A stretch of DNA of 64,000 nt from positions 1 through 64,000 of the forward strand of contig NZ_JAEFCF010000012.1 of assembly GCF_016405985.1 (NCBI RefSeq), read 5' to 3'. Positions within the stretch are counted from its first letter, which is position 1; every line of letters begins with the position of its first letter. Position numbers and translations under genes: made by a program. Shown one piece after another: positions 27,488 to 36,975 of the stretch. This DNA comes from Paracoccus sp. IB05. Its GTDB lineage: Bacteria; Pseudomonadota; Alphaproteobacteria; Rhodobacterales; Rhodobacteraceae. The notes below the pieces were generated by a model. It saw only the letters and a program-made list of their open reading frames with translations. It was not told the DNA's origin and did no database searches.

Positions 27488-28555
27488 TTGGCTGTTACTG
27501 CTGCCATTATGGCGAAAGATGTGACCAAGGCGTTCGGTCAGGGCGAAACCGTGGTCAGGGCGCTGGACAATGTGTCCTGCGAAATCAGAACCGGCGAATT
27601 CTTTACGCTTCTCGGGCCATCGGGCTGTGGCAAGACCACGCTTTTGCGCCTGATCGCGGGGTTTGAGATGCCAAGCGCCGGGCAGATCCTGATCGATGGT
27701 CAGGATGTGACCGGCCAGCCCCCGAACAGGCGGGCGGTGAATACGGTCTTCCAGTCCTATGCGCTGTTCCCGCATCTGAGCGTGGCCGAGAATATCGGTT
27801 TTGGTCTGAAGATGAAGGGCATCGCAAAACCCGAAGTCGACCGGACGGTCCGGGAGATGCTGGCGCTGGTCAGGCTCGAGGCGATGGCGGGGCGCAAGAC
27901 CAGCCAGCTTTCGGGTGGTCAGCAGCAGCGCGTTGCTCTGGCGCGGGCACTGGCGCCGCGGCCCAAGGTTCTCTTGCTTGATGAGCCGCTTTCGGCGCTT
28001 GACCTTAAGCTGCGCAAGGAGATGCAGGTCGAACTGAAACGGCTCCAGACCGAGACCGGCATCACCTTTGTCTTCGTCACCCATGACCAGGAAGAGGCGC
28101 TGACCATGTCGGACCGCATCGCGGTCATGTCAGCGGGCAAGATCCAGCAGCTCGGCGCCCCGCGCGAGATCTACACAAAACCCCGCAACCGCTTTGTCGC
28201 CTCGTTTATCGGCGAGACGAATTTCCTGACCGCAACCGGCGTGCCGGGCGGAGCAAAGCTTGCTTCGGGCGAGGTGATTGCGGTCGATACCGGCGGCAAG
28301 GGCGGGCAGATCACGCTTGCGGTGCGGCCTGAACATGTCGAGATCACCCCGCCGGAGGCGCAGGGCGCGATCCCGGCCGAGGTGCGGGGCTCGGTCTATT
28401 TCGGCACCGATATGAATTACCAGATCGCGCTGCCCGACGGGGCAGAGATCGAGGCCTGCGTGCAATCGGGCGTCACCGGCGAGGCGCTGATCGGGCAGGG
28501 GGCGAAGGTGGGGATCCGGTTCGCGCCGGGCTCTGTTCTCATGCTGGAGGATTGA
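27488..28555 (+). CDS. Polyamine-type (Pot) ABC transporter ATP-binding protein
   Basis: The 355-aa ATPase has Walker A '[15 protein letters not shown]', Q-loop '[14 protein letters not shown]', signature '[15 protein letters not shown]', Walker B '[15 protein letters not shown]' and H-loop 'FVTHDQEEA'. A C-terminal TOBE domain starts near residue 270. This layout matches PotA/FutC-type importers for spermidine, putrescine or related cations. The TTG at 27488 has AGGGGTGA 5 nt upstream; an ATG at 27509 is the alternative. Four genes in order (ATPase, two permeases, binding protein) form the operon. Confidence 0.93.
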   Translation: MAVTAAIMAKDVTKAFGQGETVVRALDNVSCEIRTGEFFTLLGPSGCGKTTLLRLIAGFEMPSAGQILIDGQDVTGQPPNRRAVNTVFQSYALFPHLSVAENIGFGLKMKGIAKPEVDRTVREMLALVRLEAMAGRKTSQLSGGQQQRVALARALAPRPKVLLLDEPLSALDLKLRKEMQVELKRLQTETGITFVFVTHDQEEALTMSDRIAVMSAGKIQQLGAPREIYTKPRNRFVASFIGETNFLTATGVPGGAKLASGEVIAVDTGGKGGQITLAVRPEHVEITPPEAQGAIPAEVRGSVYFGTDMNYQIALPDGAEIEACVQSGVTGEALIGQGAKVGIRFAPGSVLMLED

Positions 28556-28558
28556 GCA

Positions 28559-29491
28559 ATGGCTCGGACACATGGCGCGAGCGAGGCCGAGCGCCTTCAG
28601 GCCGCAAGCTCGACCCGCAATGCCTGGGCGCTTTCGGCCCCGGCGCTGATCCTTTTGTTCTGCGCGGCCGCAGGGCCGCTGCTTGTCGTACTGATCTATT
28701 CCTTCCTCACGGCAGGCCCGACCGGCGGCGTGGTATGGGACTTCTCGACCGAGGCCTGGGTTGGGGTTCTTTACACCCGCGACATCTTTGATGACGGCAA
28801 TCTGGTGCTGGCCGATGCGCATCTGACGATCTTCTGGCGTTCGGTGAAAATCTCGATCCTGACCACGCTGATCACCTTTGTGCTTGGCTTTCCCACAGCC
28901 TGGTTCATTGCCACGCGCCCGCTGAAAGAGCGCGCGCTCTGGCTGTTCCTGATCACCATTCCCTTCTGGACCAATCTGCTGATCCGCACTTTCGCGATCA
29001 CCGAAATCATCCGCAATGAGGGGCTTCTGAACAAGATCCTGCTGGGGATCGGGCTGATTTCCGAGCCGCTCCGCATCATGAACACCGATACTGCCGTGCT
29101 GATCGGCATGGCCTATGTCTATCTGCCGCTGATGGTGCTGCCGCTGTTTGCGGCCATCGACCGCTTCGATATGCGGCTTCTGGAAGCGGGCTATGACCTT
29201 TACGCCTCGCGCCTTCAGGTGCTGCGTCATGTCGTATTGCCGATCGTGAAGCCTGGCATCATCGCAGGCTCGATCCTTGTCTTCATCCCCTCGCTTGGCG
29301 CCTATGTCACGCCGCGCGTGCTGGGGGGCGGCAAGAATATGATGATCGGCAATTTCATCGAACTGCAATTCGGCCAGGGCCGCAACTGGCCGCTCGGCGC
29401 GGCGCTTTCCATGACGCTTTTGCTGATCGTGATGCTCGCGATGATCTTCTATGTCCGCGCCGCGACCAAAGGGGGCAAGAGCCATGGCTGA
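28559..29491 (+). CDS. Polyamine-type ABC transporter permease (PotB-like)
   Basis: The 310-aa inner-membrane protein has six predicted helices and the binding-protein-dependent permease EAA loop 'EAGYDLYASRLQVLRHVVLP' near residue 220. 'FWTNLLIRTFA' and 'PSLGAYVTPRVLGGGKNMM' are typical of PotB/PotH. It begins 3 bp after the ATPase stop and overlaps the next permease by 8 bp. Confidence 0.93.
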   Translation: MARTHGASEAERLQAASSTRNAWALSAPALILLFCAAAGPLLVVLIYSFLTAGPTGGVVWDFSTEAWVGVLYTRDIFDDGNLVLADAHLTIFWRSVKISILTTLITFVLGFPTAWFIATRPLKERALWLFLITIPFWTNLLIRTFAITEIIRNEGLLNKILLGIGLISEPLRIMNTDTAVLIGMAYVYLPLMVLPLFAAIDRFDMRLLEAGYDLYASRLQVLRHVVLPIVKPGIIAGSILVFIPSLGAYVTPRVLGGGKNMMIGNFIELQFGQGRNWPLGAALSMTLLLIVMLAMIFYVRAATKGGKSHG

Positions 29492-30287
29492 GAAAAGCTT
29501 TGAAGTCTCGCGCCTGCCCGGTTTCGCCAGTATCGCGATCCTCGTCTTTATCGCGCTCTATCTGCCGATCTGCACGCTGGTGTTCTATTCCTTCAATGCC
29601 GGCACCACGCTTTCGGTCTGGCAGGGCTTTTCCTGGCGCTGGTATATTGAGGCCTGGGAGAATGATGTCGTGCAGGCCGCCGCGTTGCGCTCGCTGCAGA
29701 TAGCGGTTTCGGCCAGTTTCATCGCGACCGTTGTGGCGACAATGGCCGCCCTCGCAACCACCAGACGCCGCGCGTTTCGTGGCCAGACGGCGATCTATGC
29801 CTTTATCAACCAGCCGCTGATGGTGCCCGAGATCGTGACCGCAGTGGCGCTTTTGATCGTCTTCGGGGTGATCAAGGCCTGGACCGGCTATCAGGGCCTC
29901 TGGTATCTGATCCTCGCGCATTCGGCCTTTTGTGTGCCTTTTGCCTATCTGCCGATCCGTGCAAGGCTGGAAGGGATGGATCTCTCGCTGGAATCGGCGG
30001 CGGCGGATCTTTACGCCAACCCCTGGCAGACCTTCCGCTTTGTCACGCTGCCGCTCCTGTCCCCGGGGATCGCGGCCGGAGCGATGCTCGCCTTTGTCAT
30101 CAGCCTTGATGATGTGGTGATTACCGAGTTTGTGAAATCCGCAGGCCAGGATACGCTGCCGACCTATATGCTCGGCCAGTTGCGCCGGACGCTGACGCCC
30201 GAGGTCAATGCGATCTCGACCGGGCTTCTGGTGCTGACGGTGCTGCTGCTGGTCGGGTTCTCACTGATCAACCGCAAGAAAAACTGA
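29484..30287 (+). CDS. Polyamine-type ABC transporter permease (PotC-like)
   Basis: The 267-aa partner permease has about six helices. Its EAA loop region is 'SAAADLYANPWQTFRFVTLP', and 'ISLDDVVITEFVKSAGQDTLP' is the classic PotC/PotI signature. ATG 29484 overlaps the end of the first permease and has GGGGGCAAG upstream. The two permeases form the channel energised by the ATPase at 27488. Confidence 0.93.
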   Translation: MAEKSFEVSRLPGFASIAILVFIALYLPICTLVFYSFNAGTTLSVWQGFSWRWYIEAWENDVVQAAALRSLQIAVSASFIATVVATMAALATTRRRAFRGQTAIYAFINQPLMVPEIVTAVALLIVFGVIKAWTGYQGLWYLILAHSAFCVPFAYLPIRARLEGMDLSLESAAADLYANPWQTFRFVTLPLLSPGIAAGAMLAFVISLDDVVITEFVKSAGQDTLPTYMLGQLRRTLTPEVNAISTGLLVLTVLLLVGFSLINRKKN

Positions 30288-30328
30288 ACCGAATGGTTCT
30301 TTGACCAAAGTTTCACAGGGAGACGGAT

Positions 30329-31357
30329 ATGAAGAAATTCCTCAGCACGGTGGCCATTCTCTGCGCCACTGCCGCCATGGCCAGCGCCGATGACAAAGTG
30401 CTGCAGCTTTACAACTGGGGCGATTACACCAGTGCCGAGCTGCTGCGGAAGTTCGAGGCAGAGACCGGCATCAAGGTTATCGTCACCGATTACGATTCAA
30501 ACGACACCGCACTGGCAAAGATCCGCGCCGGCGGCCATGGTTTCGACATGGTGGTGCCTTCGGCCAATTACGTGCCGATTTTCGTCGAAGAGGGGCTGGT
30601 GGCGGAGCTTGACCATTCGAAACTGCCCAATATCGGCAATATCGCCCCGGAATGGCGCGATGTCTCCTGGGATCCGGGCCGCGCCCATACCATTCCCTGG
30701 CAGTGGGGATCGACCGGGATCATGGTCAACAAATCGGTCTATAGCGGCGACATCAACACTTCGGCGATCTGGCTGGATGTGCCGGATGAGCTGAAGGGCA
30801 AAATCAATGTCACGCCGGAGATGAACGATATCGTCTATATGGCGGTGTGGTATGTCGGCGGCGAACCCTGCACCGAAGACACCGAAGTGCTGAAAAAGGC
30901 CCGTGACGCGCTGATCGCAGCCAAGCCCGACTGGATTTCGATGGATTATGGCGCCACCGAGAAGATGTCGAGCAATGACTGGGCGGCGACCGTCTACTGG
31001 AACGGGGCGGCCCTGCGCTCGCGCATCAATAACCCCGATGTGCATTTCGGTTACCCGAAAGAAGGCTATCCGCTGTTCATGGATTCGGTGGCGATCCTCT
31101 CGGATGCCAAAAACCCCGAAGGTGCGTATAAGTTCCTGAACTTCATCATGGAGCCGGAAAACGCCGCGCTGATCTCGACCCATGCCAAATATGCCAATGG
31201 CATCACCGGCTCTGAGCCGTTCATGCCCGAAGAGATGAAGGGCGCCCCGGAAATTGAGATCCCGGAAGCCTCGAAAGCCGCCGGTCACTTCCTGCAACGC
31301 TGCCCGCCCAAGGCGCAGGAATATATGACCGCGATCTGGACCGAGCTGATGAAATAA
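30329..31357 (+). CDS. Periplasmic binding protein of the Pot-type ABC transporter (PotD/PotF-like)
   Basis: The 342-aa protein starts with a Sec signal peptide ('MKKFLSTVAILCATAAMASA') and then the family opening 'LQLYNWGDYTSAELLRKFE'. 'WQWGSTGIMVNKSVYSG' and 'FMDSVAILSDAKNPEGAYKF' are typical of PotD/PotF. The substrate could be putrescine, spermidine or another cationic amine. GGGAGACGGAT precedes the start. A terminator-like hairpin follows the stop. Confidence 0.92.
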   Translation: MKKFLSTVAILCATAAMASADDKVLQLYNWGDYTSAELLRKFEAETGIKVIVTDYDSNDTALAKIRAGGHGFDMVVPSANYVPIFVEEGLVAELDHSKLPNIGNIAPEWRDVSWDPGRAHTIPWQWGSTGIMVNKSVYSGDINTSAIWLDVPDELKGKINVTPEMNDIVYMAVWYVGGEPCTEDTEVLKKARDALIAAKPDWISMDYGATEKMSSNDWAATVYWNGAALRSRINNPDVHFGYPKEGYPLFMDSVAILSDAKNPEGAYKFLNFIMEPENAALISTHAKYANGITGSEPFMPEEMKGAPEIEIPEASKAAGHFLQRCPPKAQEYMTAIWTELMK

Positions 31358-31384
31358 GCGGCAGCGCCGCTTTGTAAGATCCAG

Positions 31385-31408
31385 GGCGGCCCGCTTCGGG
31401 CCGCCTTT
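31385..31408 (+). terminator. Rho-independent terminator after the Pot-type operon
   Basis: A perfect 9-bp stem GGCGGCCCG / CGGGCCGCC with loop CTT is followed by TTTCT. It separates the binding-protein gene from the amidohydrolase, which starts 22 bp later, so downstream expression would need read-through or its own promoter. Confidence 0.78.
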
Positions 31409-31429
31409 CTGCCGAATGGAGCCTGAGAT

Positions 31430-33100
31430 ATGCCCGCCGACCTGATTTTCATCAATGCCAAGGCCCTGACCATGGATCCCGACATGCCCCGGGCCGAGGC
31501 CGTGGCGATTGCCGCGGGGCGCATCCTCGCCGTGGGCTCCAATGCCGATATCACCGCCCTGAAGGGGGCAGCCACGAAAGTGGTGGATGCGGGCGGGCGG
31601 ATGCTCCTGCCGGGCTTTGTCGAAAGCCATTTGCATCTGGGCCTTGGCGGCTCCGAGCTGAGCGATCTGCAACTGACCCATGTGCATGGCATTGACCAGC
31701 TGCGCGAGGCCTTTCTGGGCTATGCGGCGGCCAATCCGGATCTGCCCTTCCTCATGGCGCAGGGCGCCGATTACGGCCTTATCGAAGGCGGCGCCAACCG
31801 GCATATCCTCGACAGTATCATCGCGGACCGCCCGATCGCGATGACCTCGCATGACCACCATACGATCTGGGCCAATACCCTTGCGCTGGAGCTTTCCGGC
31901 ACGCTGAACGGGCTGGACTGTTCGCCCGGCCATGAGGTGGTTATGGGGGCGGACGGGCTCGCCACCGGCGAGCTTCTGGAATTCGAAGCCTTTGGCCGGG
32001 TGGTTGATCTTGCCGGGCGCGGGCGGCTGAATCTGGGCATCGCGACCGGCGGTGAGCCGGTCAATCCAAGCCAGGCCGAGCGCGATCTGGACAAGGATAT
32101 GTTCGAGCGCGGCCAGATCCATTGCGCGCAATATGGCATCACCTCGATGGTGATGATGGATGGCAACCGCTATACGCTGGAATGCCTGCGCGAATTGCAG
32201 GAAGAAGGCCGGCTGCTGGCGCGGGTCAAAGTGCCCTTCCATTACAAACCCAGTATGGACCATTCCGAGCTGGACCGTGCCGTCGAGATGACCGAGAGCT
32301 TCAATGATGAATGGCTCAGCTCGGGCTTTGTGAAAATGTTCATGGATGGTGTGCTCGACAGCTATACCGCCTTCATGCTGAACGATTATCCGACAAAGCC
32401 CGGCCATAGATCGGTCGCGCTTTTCCCGCCGGATCAGTTCAACCCGCTGGCCGCCGAGATCGACCGCCGCGGCCTGCAGATCGCGGTTCATGCCATCGGT
32501 GACGGGGCCGTGCGGACCACGATTGATGGCTATGAAACCGCGCAGATCCAGAATGGCAAGCGCGACTCGCGTCACCGGATCGAACATATCGAACTGATCG
32601 ACCGCGCCGATGTGCCGCGAGTCGGTGCGCTTGGAATTGTCGCAAGCCTGCAACCCTCGCATCCGCCGGGCGCGATGGATTTCGGGATGGAGCCGACGCT
32701 GACCAATATCGGGCAAGCGCGCTGGCCGGATGCCTATCTGCACAAGACGCTGGCCGATCATGGCGCGCCCGTTGCCTATGCCTCGGACTGGGCGGTGACC
32801 GATGTGGCGGTGCTGCGTTCGATCCAGGCGGCGGTGACGCGGGTGCCTTACAGCGACGCCTGCACCGATGAGCGCCTCAGCCTTGAGGAAAGCCTATACG
32901 CCTATACAGCGGGCGGCGCCTGGGCGGCGCATACCGACCATATCACCGGTCGGCTGAAACCCGGCCTCGCGGCGGATCTGGTGCTGTTGCAGGAGGATCT
33001 GGAACAGGTCGAACCCGATCAGATCGGCAAGGTCCAGGTCGCACTGACCATCTGCGGCGGGCGGGTGACCTATGCGGCTGAAGGCCAGGCCATCGGATAA
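31430..33100 (+). CDS. YtcJ-like metal-dependent amidohydrolase (amidohydrolase 3 family)
   Basis: The 556-aa protein has the amidohydrolase layout: an N-terminal beta domain ('LIFINAKALTMDPDMPRAEA'), metal ligands in 'LPGFVESHLHLGLGG', a later His in 'GLQIAVHAIGDGAVRTTIDG', then 'SRHRIEHIELI' and Asp in 'VAYASDWAVTD'. The C-terminal 'GRLKPGLAADLVLLQEDLE' closes the beta domain. Family members hydrolyse amide or formyl bonds of small molecules; the substrate is not predictable. Its position behind a polyamine-type importer suggests it may act on the imported compound. GGAGCCTGAGAT lies before the ATG. Confidence 0.88.
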   Translation: MPADLIFINAKALTMDPDMPRAEAVAIAAGRILAVGSNADITALKGAATKVVDAGGRMLLPGFVESHLHLGLGGSELSDLQLTHVHGIDQLREAFLGYAAANPDLPFLMAQGADYGLIEGGANRHILDSIIADRPIAMTSHDHHTIWANTLALELSGTLNGLDCSPGHEVVMGADGLATGELLEFEAFGRVVDLAGRGRLNLGIATGGEPVNPSQAERDLDKDMFERGQIHCAQYGITSMVMMDGNRYTLECLRELQEEGRLLARVKVPFHYKPSMDHSELDRAVEMTESFNDEWLSSGFVKMFMDGVLDSYTAFMLNDYPTKPGHRSVALFPPDQFNPLAAEIDRRGLQIAVHAIGDGAVRTTIDGYETAQIQNGKRDSRHRIEHIELIDRADVPRVGALGIVASLQPSHPPGAMDFGMEPTLTNIGQARWPDAYLHKTLADHGAPVAYASDWAVTDVAVLRSIQAAVTRVPYSDACTDERLSLEESLYAYTAGGAWAAHTDHITGRLKPGLAADLVLLQEDLEQVEPDQIGKVQVALTICGGRVTYAAEGQAIG

Positions 33101-33297
33101 GGCCATCTGATCTCAGGGTCAAAAGACGGTGACGTTACGGCACCTGAAGCAAAACTGAGACAGTCGCCGGCGGGGCTTGCCTGAATCCCGCCGGCGTTGT
33201 CATTTGTTAACTTGCCTGTGGAAATCTTTCGCCTAAGTTGCCTCTCTTCGAGAAGACAGTTCATCTCCGCCCGGCGGGCGCGTCAAAGGTCTCAGTC

Positions 33298-33612
33298 ATG
33301 TTTCCATTCCTGCCCCCCAGCGCGGCCCAGCTGATGCGCCTTGGCCTGCGATCTTCGGTCATGATGGCCGAGGCACAGGCGGTGATCGCGATGCGGATGG
33401 CCGGGATGATGGGGATGTGGCCGGTTTCACCGGGCGAGAATGCGCGGATGGTGTCGGAAAAGATCGCAGCCCTGCAAGAAGCGCAGATCGCGGTGATGAA
33501 GGCCGCGATGAAGGGGGCCTCGCCCGCGACGATGGCCGAGGCCGCTTTGCGCCCGGTACGCCGTCGCACCAGGGCCAATGCCGAACGGCTGGCGCGGGAC
33601 GTCACCCGTTAA
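33298..33612 (+). CDS. Small Met-rich alpha-helical protein ('antifreeze protein' label in Rhodobacterales)
   Basis: The 104-aa product begins 'MFPFLPPSAAQLMRLGLRSS' and has a Met/Ala-rich helix 'VIAMRMAGMMGMW', then 'SPGENARMVSEKIAALQEAQ' and a basic tail 'ALRPVRRRTRANAERLARD'. Rhodobacterales homologues are often named antifreeze protein because of Ala-rich helix composition; that name is not functional evidence. The tail resembles phasin-like or nucleoid-associated small proteins only in character. It converges with the peptide ABC operon 12 bp away. Confidence 0.7.
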   Translation: MFPFLPPSAAQLMRLGLRSSVMMAEAQAVIAMRMAGMMGMWPVSPGENARMVSEKIAALQEAQIAVMKAAMKGASPATMAEAALRPVRRRTRANAERLARDVTR

Positions 33613-33624
33613 ACCATTGGCGGA

Positions 33625-35718
33625 TCACTGGGCCGCGATGCGGATCACCGGCTCCATCGCGGCAAATTGCGCGGGCGAAAGGTGGCATTTGATCTGATGC
33701 CCGCCGGCCAGCTGCACAACCGGCGGCATCACGCGATCACAGAGCCCGCCCCCGACCTGGGATTTCCAGCGACAGCGCGTCTGGAACGGACAGCCCGGCG
33801 GCGGGTTCATCGCAGAGGGGATCTCGCCCTCCAGCACGATATGTTTGCGCGTCACGGTCGGATCGGCAATCGGGACTGCGGATAAAAGCGCCTCGGTATA
33901 GGGGTGATAGGGCGGGGCAAAAACCTGTTCGGTCGTGCCCATCTCGACCACATGCCCGAGATACATCACCATCACCCGGTCGCTGAGATAGCGCACGATG
34001 GAAAGATCATGGCTGATGAACAAAAGCGTCGTGCCATTCTCGCGCTGGATATCCATCAGCAGATCGGTGACCGCCGCCTGGACCGAGACATCCAGTGCCG
34101 AGACCGGCTCATCCGCGACCACCACTTTCGCGCCACCCGCGAAGGCACGCGCGATGCCGACGCGCTGTTTCTGCCCGCCCGACAGCTGGCGCGGCATCCG
34201 TTCGGCGAAGGCGCGCGGCAGTTTCACAAGGTCAAGAAGCCCGAGCATCCGGGCCTGACGCGCGGCGTCACTGTCGCCGAAACGGAAGACCTCCAGCGCG
34301 CGGATGATCTGGCGTCCGACCGTCATCGAGGGGTTCAGCGTGTCGAACGGGTTCTGGAACACCATCTGCAGCTTTGACACCGTATCCGCGCCGCGTTTCT
34401 GGATCGGCGTGGATTGCACATTTTCATCAAACAGCATGATCTTGCCCGAGGTGGCGGTCTCGAGCCCCATCAGAACCTTGGCGAAGGTGGATTTGCCGCA
34501 ACCCGATTCCCCAACGATTGCAAGGGTCTCGCCTTTCCGGGCCTCGAAGCTCAGCGTCTCATTCGCCTTGACGACTTTGGTCAGCCCGCCGCCGAAGGCC
34601 CCCGAGGAAACCTGGTAATATTTCCTCAGATCATCCATTTTCAGGACGATCTCGCCCGGCGGCAGTTTCTCGCGGGCTTTGGCCGCCCTGGGCGGCGCGA
34701 GCCAGTCGATTTCCTGCCATTTCAGGCAGCGCGTCGCGTGGCGGTCGCCGCCGGGAACCGCCTCCATCGCGATGTCACCGGCATTGCAGCGCCCGGCCGC
34801 GAAATAATCGCAGCGCGGGCCGAAATTGCAGCCCTGGGGGCGTTCATGTGGCAACGGGAAATTCCCGGGGATCGAGATCAGCGGGCGGGCGTTTTTGTCA
34901 GCTCCGGGCAGCGGGATCGCCCGGAAGAGGGCCTGGGTATAGGGATGGCGCATCCCGGTGAAGACCTCGGTGACATTGCCGGTCTCGACCGCCTCGCCGG
35001 AATACATCACGCAAAGCCGGTCGCAGACATCGAGGATCAGGCCGAGATTATGCGAGATGAACAGCATCGAAGTGCCGTATTTCTCGCCCAGTTCCTTTAC
35101 CAGGGCGACAATGCCGGCCTCGACGGTGACATCAAGCGCGGTGGTCGGCTCATCGAGGATCAGGAGCGCGGGTTTCGCCATCAGCGCCATGGCGATGACG
35201 ATGCGCTGCTGCTGGCCGCCCGAGAGCTGATGCGGATAGGAATTCAGCATCCGGTCGGGATCGGGCAGCCGTACATCGGCAACGATCTGGCGGGCGAGCG
35301 CCCAGGACCCGGATCGCGACATGCCACGATGGATCATCGGGACCTCGGCAAGTTGTGCGCCGATCTTCATCGCGGGGTTGAGCGAGGCCATTGGCTCCTG
35401 GTAGATCATCGCGATCTCAGAGCCACGTATGCGGCGCAGTTCCTCCTCGCCCATGGTGGTGAGGTCCTGGCCCTTGAAAAGGATGCGCCCGGCGGTGATT
35501 TTGCCGTTCTTCCCGAGGTCGCGCATCACAGCCAGCGCGACGGTGGATTTGCCGCAACCGGATTCGCCGACGAGGCCCATGGATTCGCCCGCCATCACCT
35601 TGCAGGAGAAATCCATCACCGCCGGGATCTGGCGGAGCCGGGTGAAGAAGGTGATCGAGAGGTTTTCGATCTCGAGAATTGGCTGTGTGGGGTCCCAGGT
35701 GCCTGGCGTCGCGGTCAT
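33625..35718 (-). CDS. Peptide-type ABC transporter, two ATPase domains fused (DppD-DppF/OppD-OppF-like)
   Basis: The 697-aa protein has two complete ABC domains. The first has 'GLVGESGCGKSTVALAVM', '[19 protein letters not shown]' and 'LLILDEPTTALDVTVEA'. The second has 'LAIVGESGCGKSTFAKVLMG', 'MPRQLSGGQKQRVGIARAF' and 'VVVADEPVSALDVSVQA'. Each is followed by an oligopeptide-transporter C-terminal domain with Cys-rich motifs ('GCNFGPRCDYFAAGRC'; 'GCPFQTRCRW'). In most operons these are two separate proteins. It is the last gene of a minus-strand operon with permeases and a binding protein upstream. AAAGGAGACCCCG precedes the start. Confidence 0.93.
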   Translation of the reverse strand: MTATPGTWDPTQPILEIENLSITFFTRLRQIPAVMDFSCKVMAGESMGLVGESGCGKSTVALAVMRDLGKNGKITAGRILFKGQDLTTMGEEELRRIRGSEIAMIYQEPMASLNPAMKIGAQLAEVPMIHRGMSRSGSWALARQIVADVRLPDPDRMLNSYPHQLSGGQQQRIVIAMALMAKPALLILDEPTTALDVTVEAGIVALVKELGEKYGTSMLFISHNLGLILDVCDRLCVMYSGEAVETGNVTEVFTGMRHPYTQALFRAIPLPGADKNARPLISIPGNFPLPHERPQGCNFGPRCDYFAAGRCNAGDIAMEAVPGGDRHATRCLKWQEIDWLAPPRAAKAREKLPPGEIVLKMDDLRKYYQVSSGAFGGGLTKVVKANETLSFEARKGETLAIVGESGCGKSTFAKVLMGLETATSGKIMLFDENVQSTPIQKRGADTVSKLQMVFQNPFDTLNPSMTVGRQIIRALEVFRFGDSDAARQARMLGLLDLVKLPRAFAERMPRQLSGGQKQRVGIARAFAGGAKVVVADEPVSALDVSVQAAVTDLLMDIQRENGTTLLFISHDLSIVRYLSDRVMVMYLGHVVEMGTTEQVFAPPYHPYTEALLSAVPIADPTVTRKHIVLEGEIPSAMNPPPGCPFQTRCRWKSQVGGGLCDRVMPPVVQLAGGHQIKCHLSPAQFAAMEPVIRIAAQ

Positions 35719-35746
35719 CGGGGTCTCCTTTGGCTGGTGGCGCGAG

Positions 35747-35800
35747 CCGGGGGTTTCACACCCCCGGACCCCCGTGGAGTATTTGCGTCAAGCGGAAGGG
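35747..35800 (+). repeat. Dispersed intergenic repeat, copy 5
   Basis: An 8-bp perfect stem CCGGGGGT/ACCCCCGG (35747-35754 with 35760-35767) is followed by ACCCCCGTGGAGTATTTGCG and TCAAGCGGAAGG. It is oriented opposite to the operon that surrounds it, between the second permease and the fused ATPase gene. Confidence 0.75.
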
Positions 35801-35801
35801 A

Positions 35802-36965
35802 TCAGTCTTTCAGGCTTTCTTCGCGCAAGCCGTCGGCGAGGAGGTTGAGGCCGAGGACGAGGCTCATCAGGGCAATGGCGGGGACGAGGGCGGCATGGGG
35901 GAAGATCGCGAGGAGGCGGCGGCCATCGTCGATGGTGGAGCCCCAGTCGGGGCTTTCGGGTGAGACGCCGAGGCCGAAAAAGCCGAGCGTGCCGAGGAGG
36001 ATGGTGGTGTAGCCGATCCTGAGGCAGAAATCGACGATCAGGGGGCCCCGGGCATTGGGGAGGATTTCCCACAGCATGATATACCAGGGGCCCTCGCCGC
36101 GGGTCTGGCCGGCGGCGACATAGTCGCGGGCTTTGATGTCCATGGTGAGACCACGGACGATGCGAAAGACACCGGGCGAGTTTACGAAAACCACCGAGAC
36201 AAAGACATTGAGCATATTGGGGCTCATCGAGAAGAGGCCGGTCGGGTCTTTGTTGAAGGCAAGCCCCGCCCAGGCCCAGAGCCCGATGATCAGCGTCAGG
36301 CCGACATAGAGGTTGCGGCGCGCGGGCAGAATGTGGAAGCGCGCATTGAAGAGCACGGTGAAGAAGATCACCGGGAAGAGGAAGAGGGCGGCGGCAAAGT
36401 AGGTCGGGATGCCGGTCTCGATGATCTCGGGCGTGACCAGCAGGTAGAAGAGCAGGATCACCGGGAAAGCCAGCACGAGATTGGCGATGAAGGAGAGGAA
36501 TGTGTCGAACTTGCCCGCAAAATAGCCGGCGGGCAGGCCCAGCGTGATCCCGACCATGAAGGCGAAGACCGTGGCGGCAGGGGCGATTTTCAGCACCTCG
36601 CGCGCACCCATCACCATGCGCGAAAACACGTCACGGGCAAGGTTGTCGCCGCCGAGCAGATACCATGGATAGACCCCTTCGGCCGCAGTGGCCAGCGCCG
36701 TGCCGGGGAGTTTGTTTTTCATCCCCGAGAGCTGCACGAGGGGGTCATGCGTGATGATCAGATCGGCAAAAATCGCGGTGAAGATCCAGAACATCACCAC
36801 GGCAAAGCCGATCTGGCCCACGAAAGAGTCGAAGAGCTTGCCATAAAGGCCAAGGCGGCGGCGGTACCGGATCGACAGGAAGAATGTGGCGATCAGCGCG
36901 ATCCAGACCGGCGCAAAGGCGAGGCCGGATTTGAGGGCGATCTGGAGCCAGGAGAGGTCTTGCAT
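35802..36965 (-). CDS. Peptide-type ABC transporter permease (DppC/OppC-like)
   Basis: The 387-aa inner-membrane protein ends in the OppC/DppC module 'ARDYVAAGQTRGEGPWYIML' (EAA loop) and 'LGTLGFFGLGVSPESPDWGS'. 'DNLARDVFSRMVMGAREVLK' is the usual start of the permease core, near residue 125. The N-terminal portion and an internal stretch of extra helices (about 180-245) make it longer than E. coli DppC (300 aa). GAGGAGAGACAG precedes the ATG. The stop is close to a dispersed repeat. Confidence 0.9.
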   Translation of the reverse strand: MQDLSWLQIALKSGLAFAPVWIALIATFFLSIRYRRRLGLYGKLFDSFVGQIGFAVVMFWIFTAIFADLIITHDPLVQLSGMKNKLPGTALATAAEGVYPWYLLGGDNLARDVFSRMVMGAREVLKIAPAATVFAFMVGITLGLPAGYFAGKFDTFLSFIANLVLAFPVILLFYLLVTPEIIETGIPTYFAAALFLFPVIFFTVLFNARFHILPARRNLYVGLTLIIGLWAWAGLAFNKDPTGLFSMSPNMLNVFVSVVFVNSPGVFRIVRGLTMDIKARDYVAAGQTRGEGPWYIMLWEILPNARGPLIVDFCLRIGYTTILLGTLGFFGLGVSPESPDWGSTIDDGRRLLAIFPHAALVPAIALMSLVLGLNLLADGLREESLKD

Positions 36966-36975
36966 CTGTCTCTCC

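Noticed and set aside
30497-32761. 754-aa minus-strand open frame across the binding protein and amidohydrolase
   Set aside because: Antisense shadow of two well-supported genes; composition biased to His, Gln and Arg as expected of such shadows.
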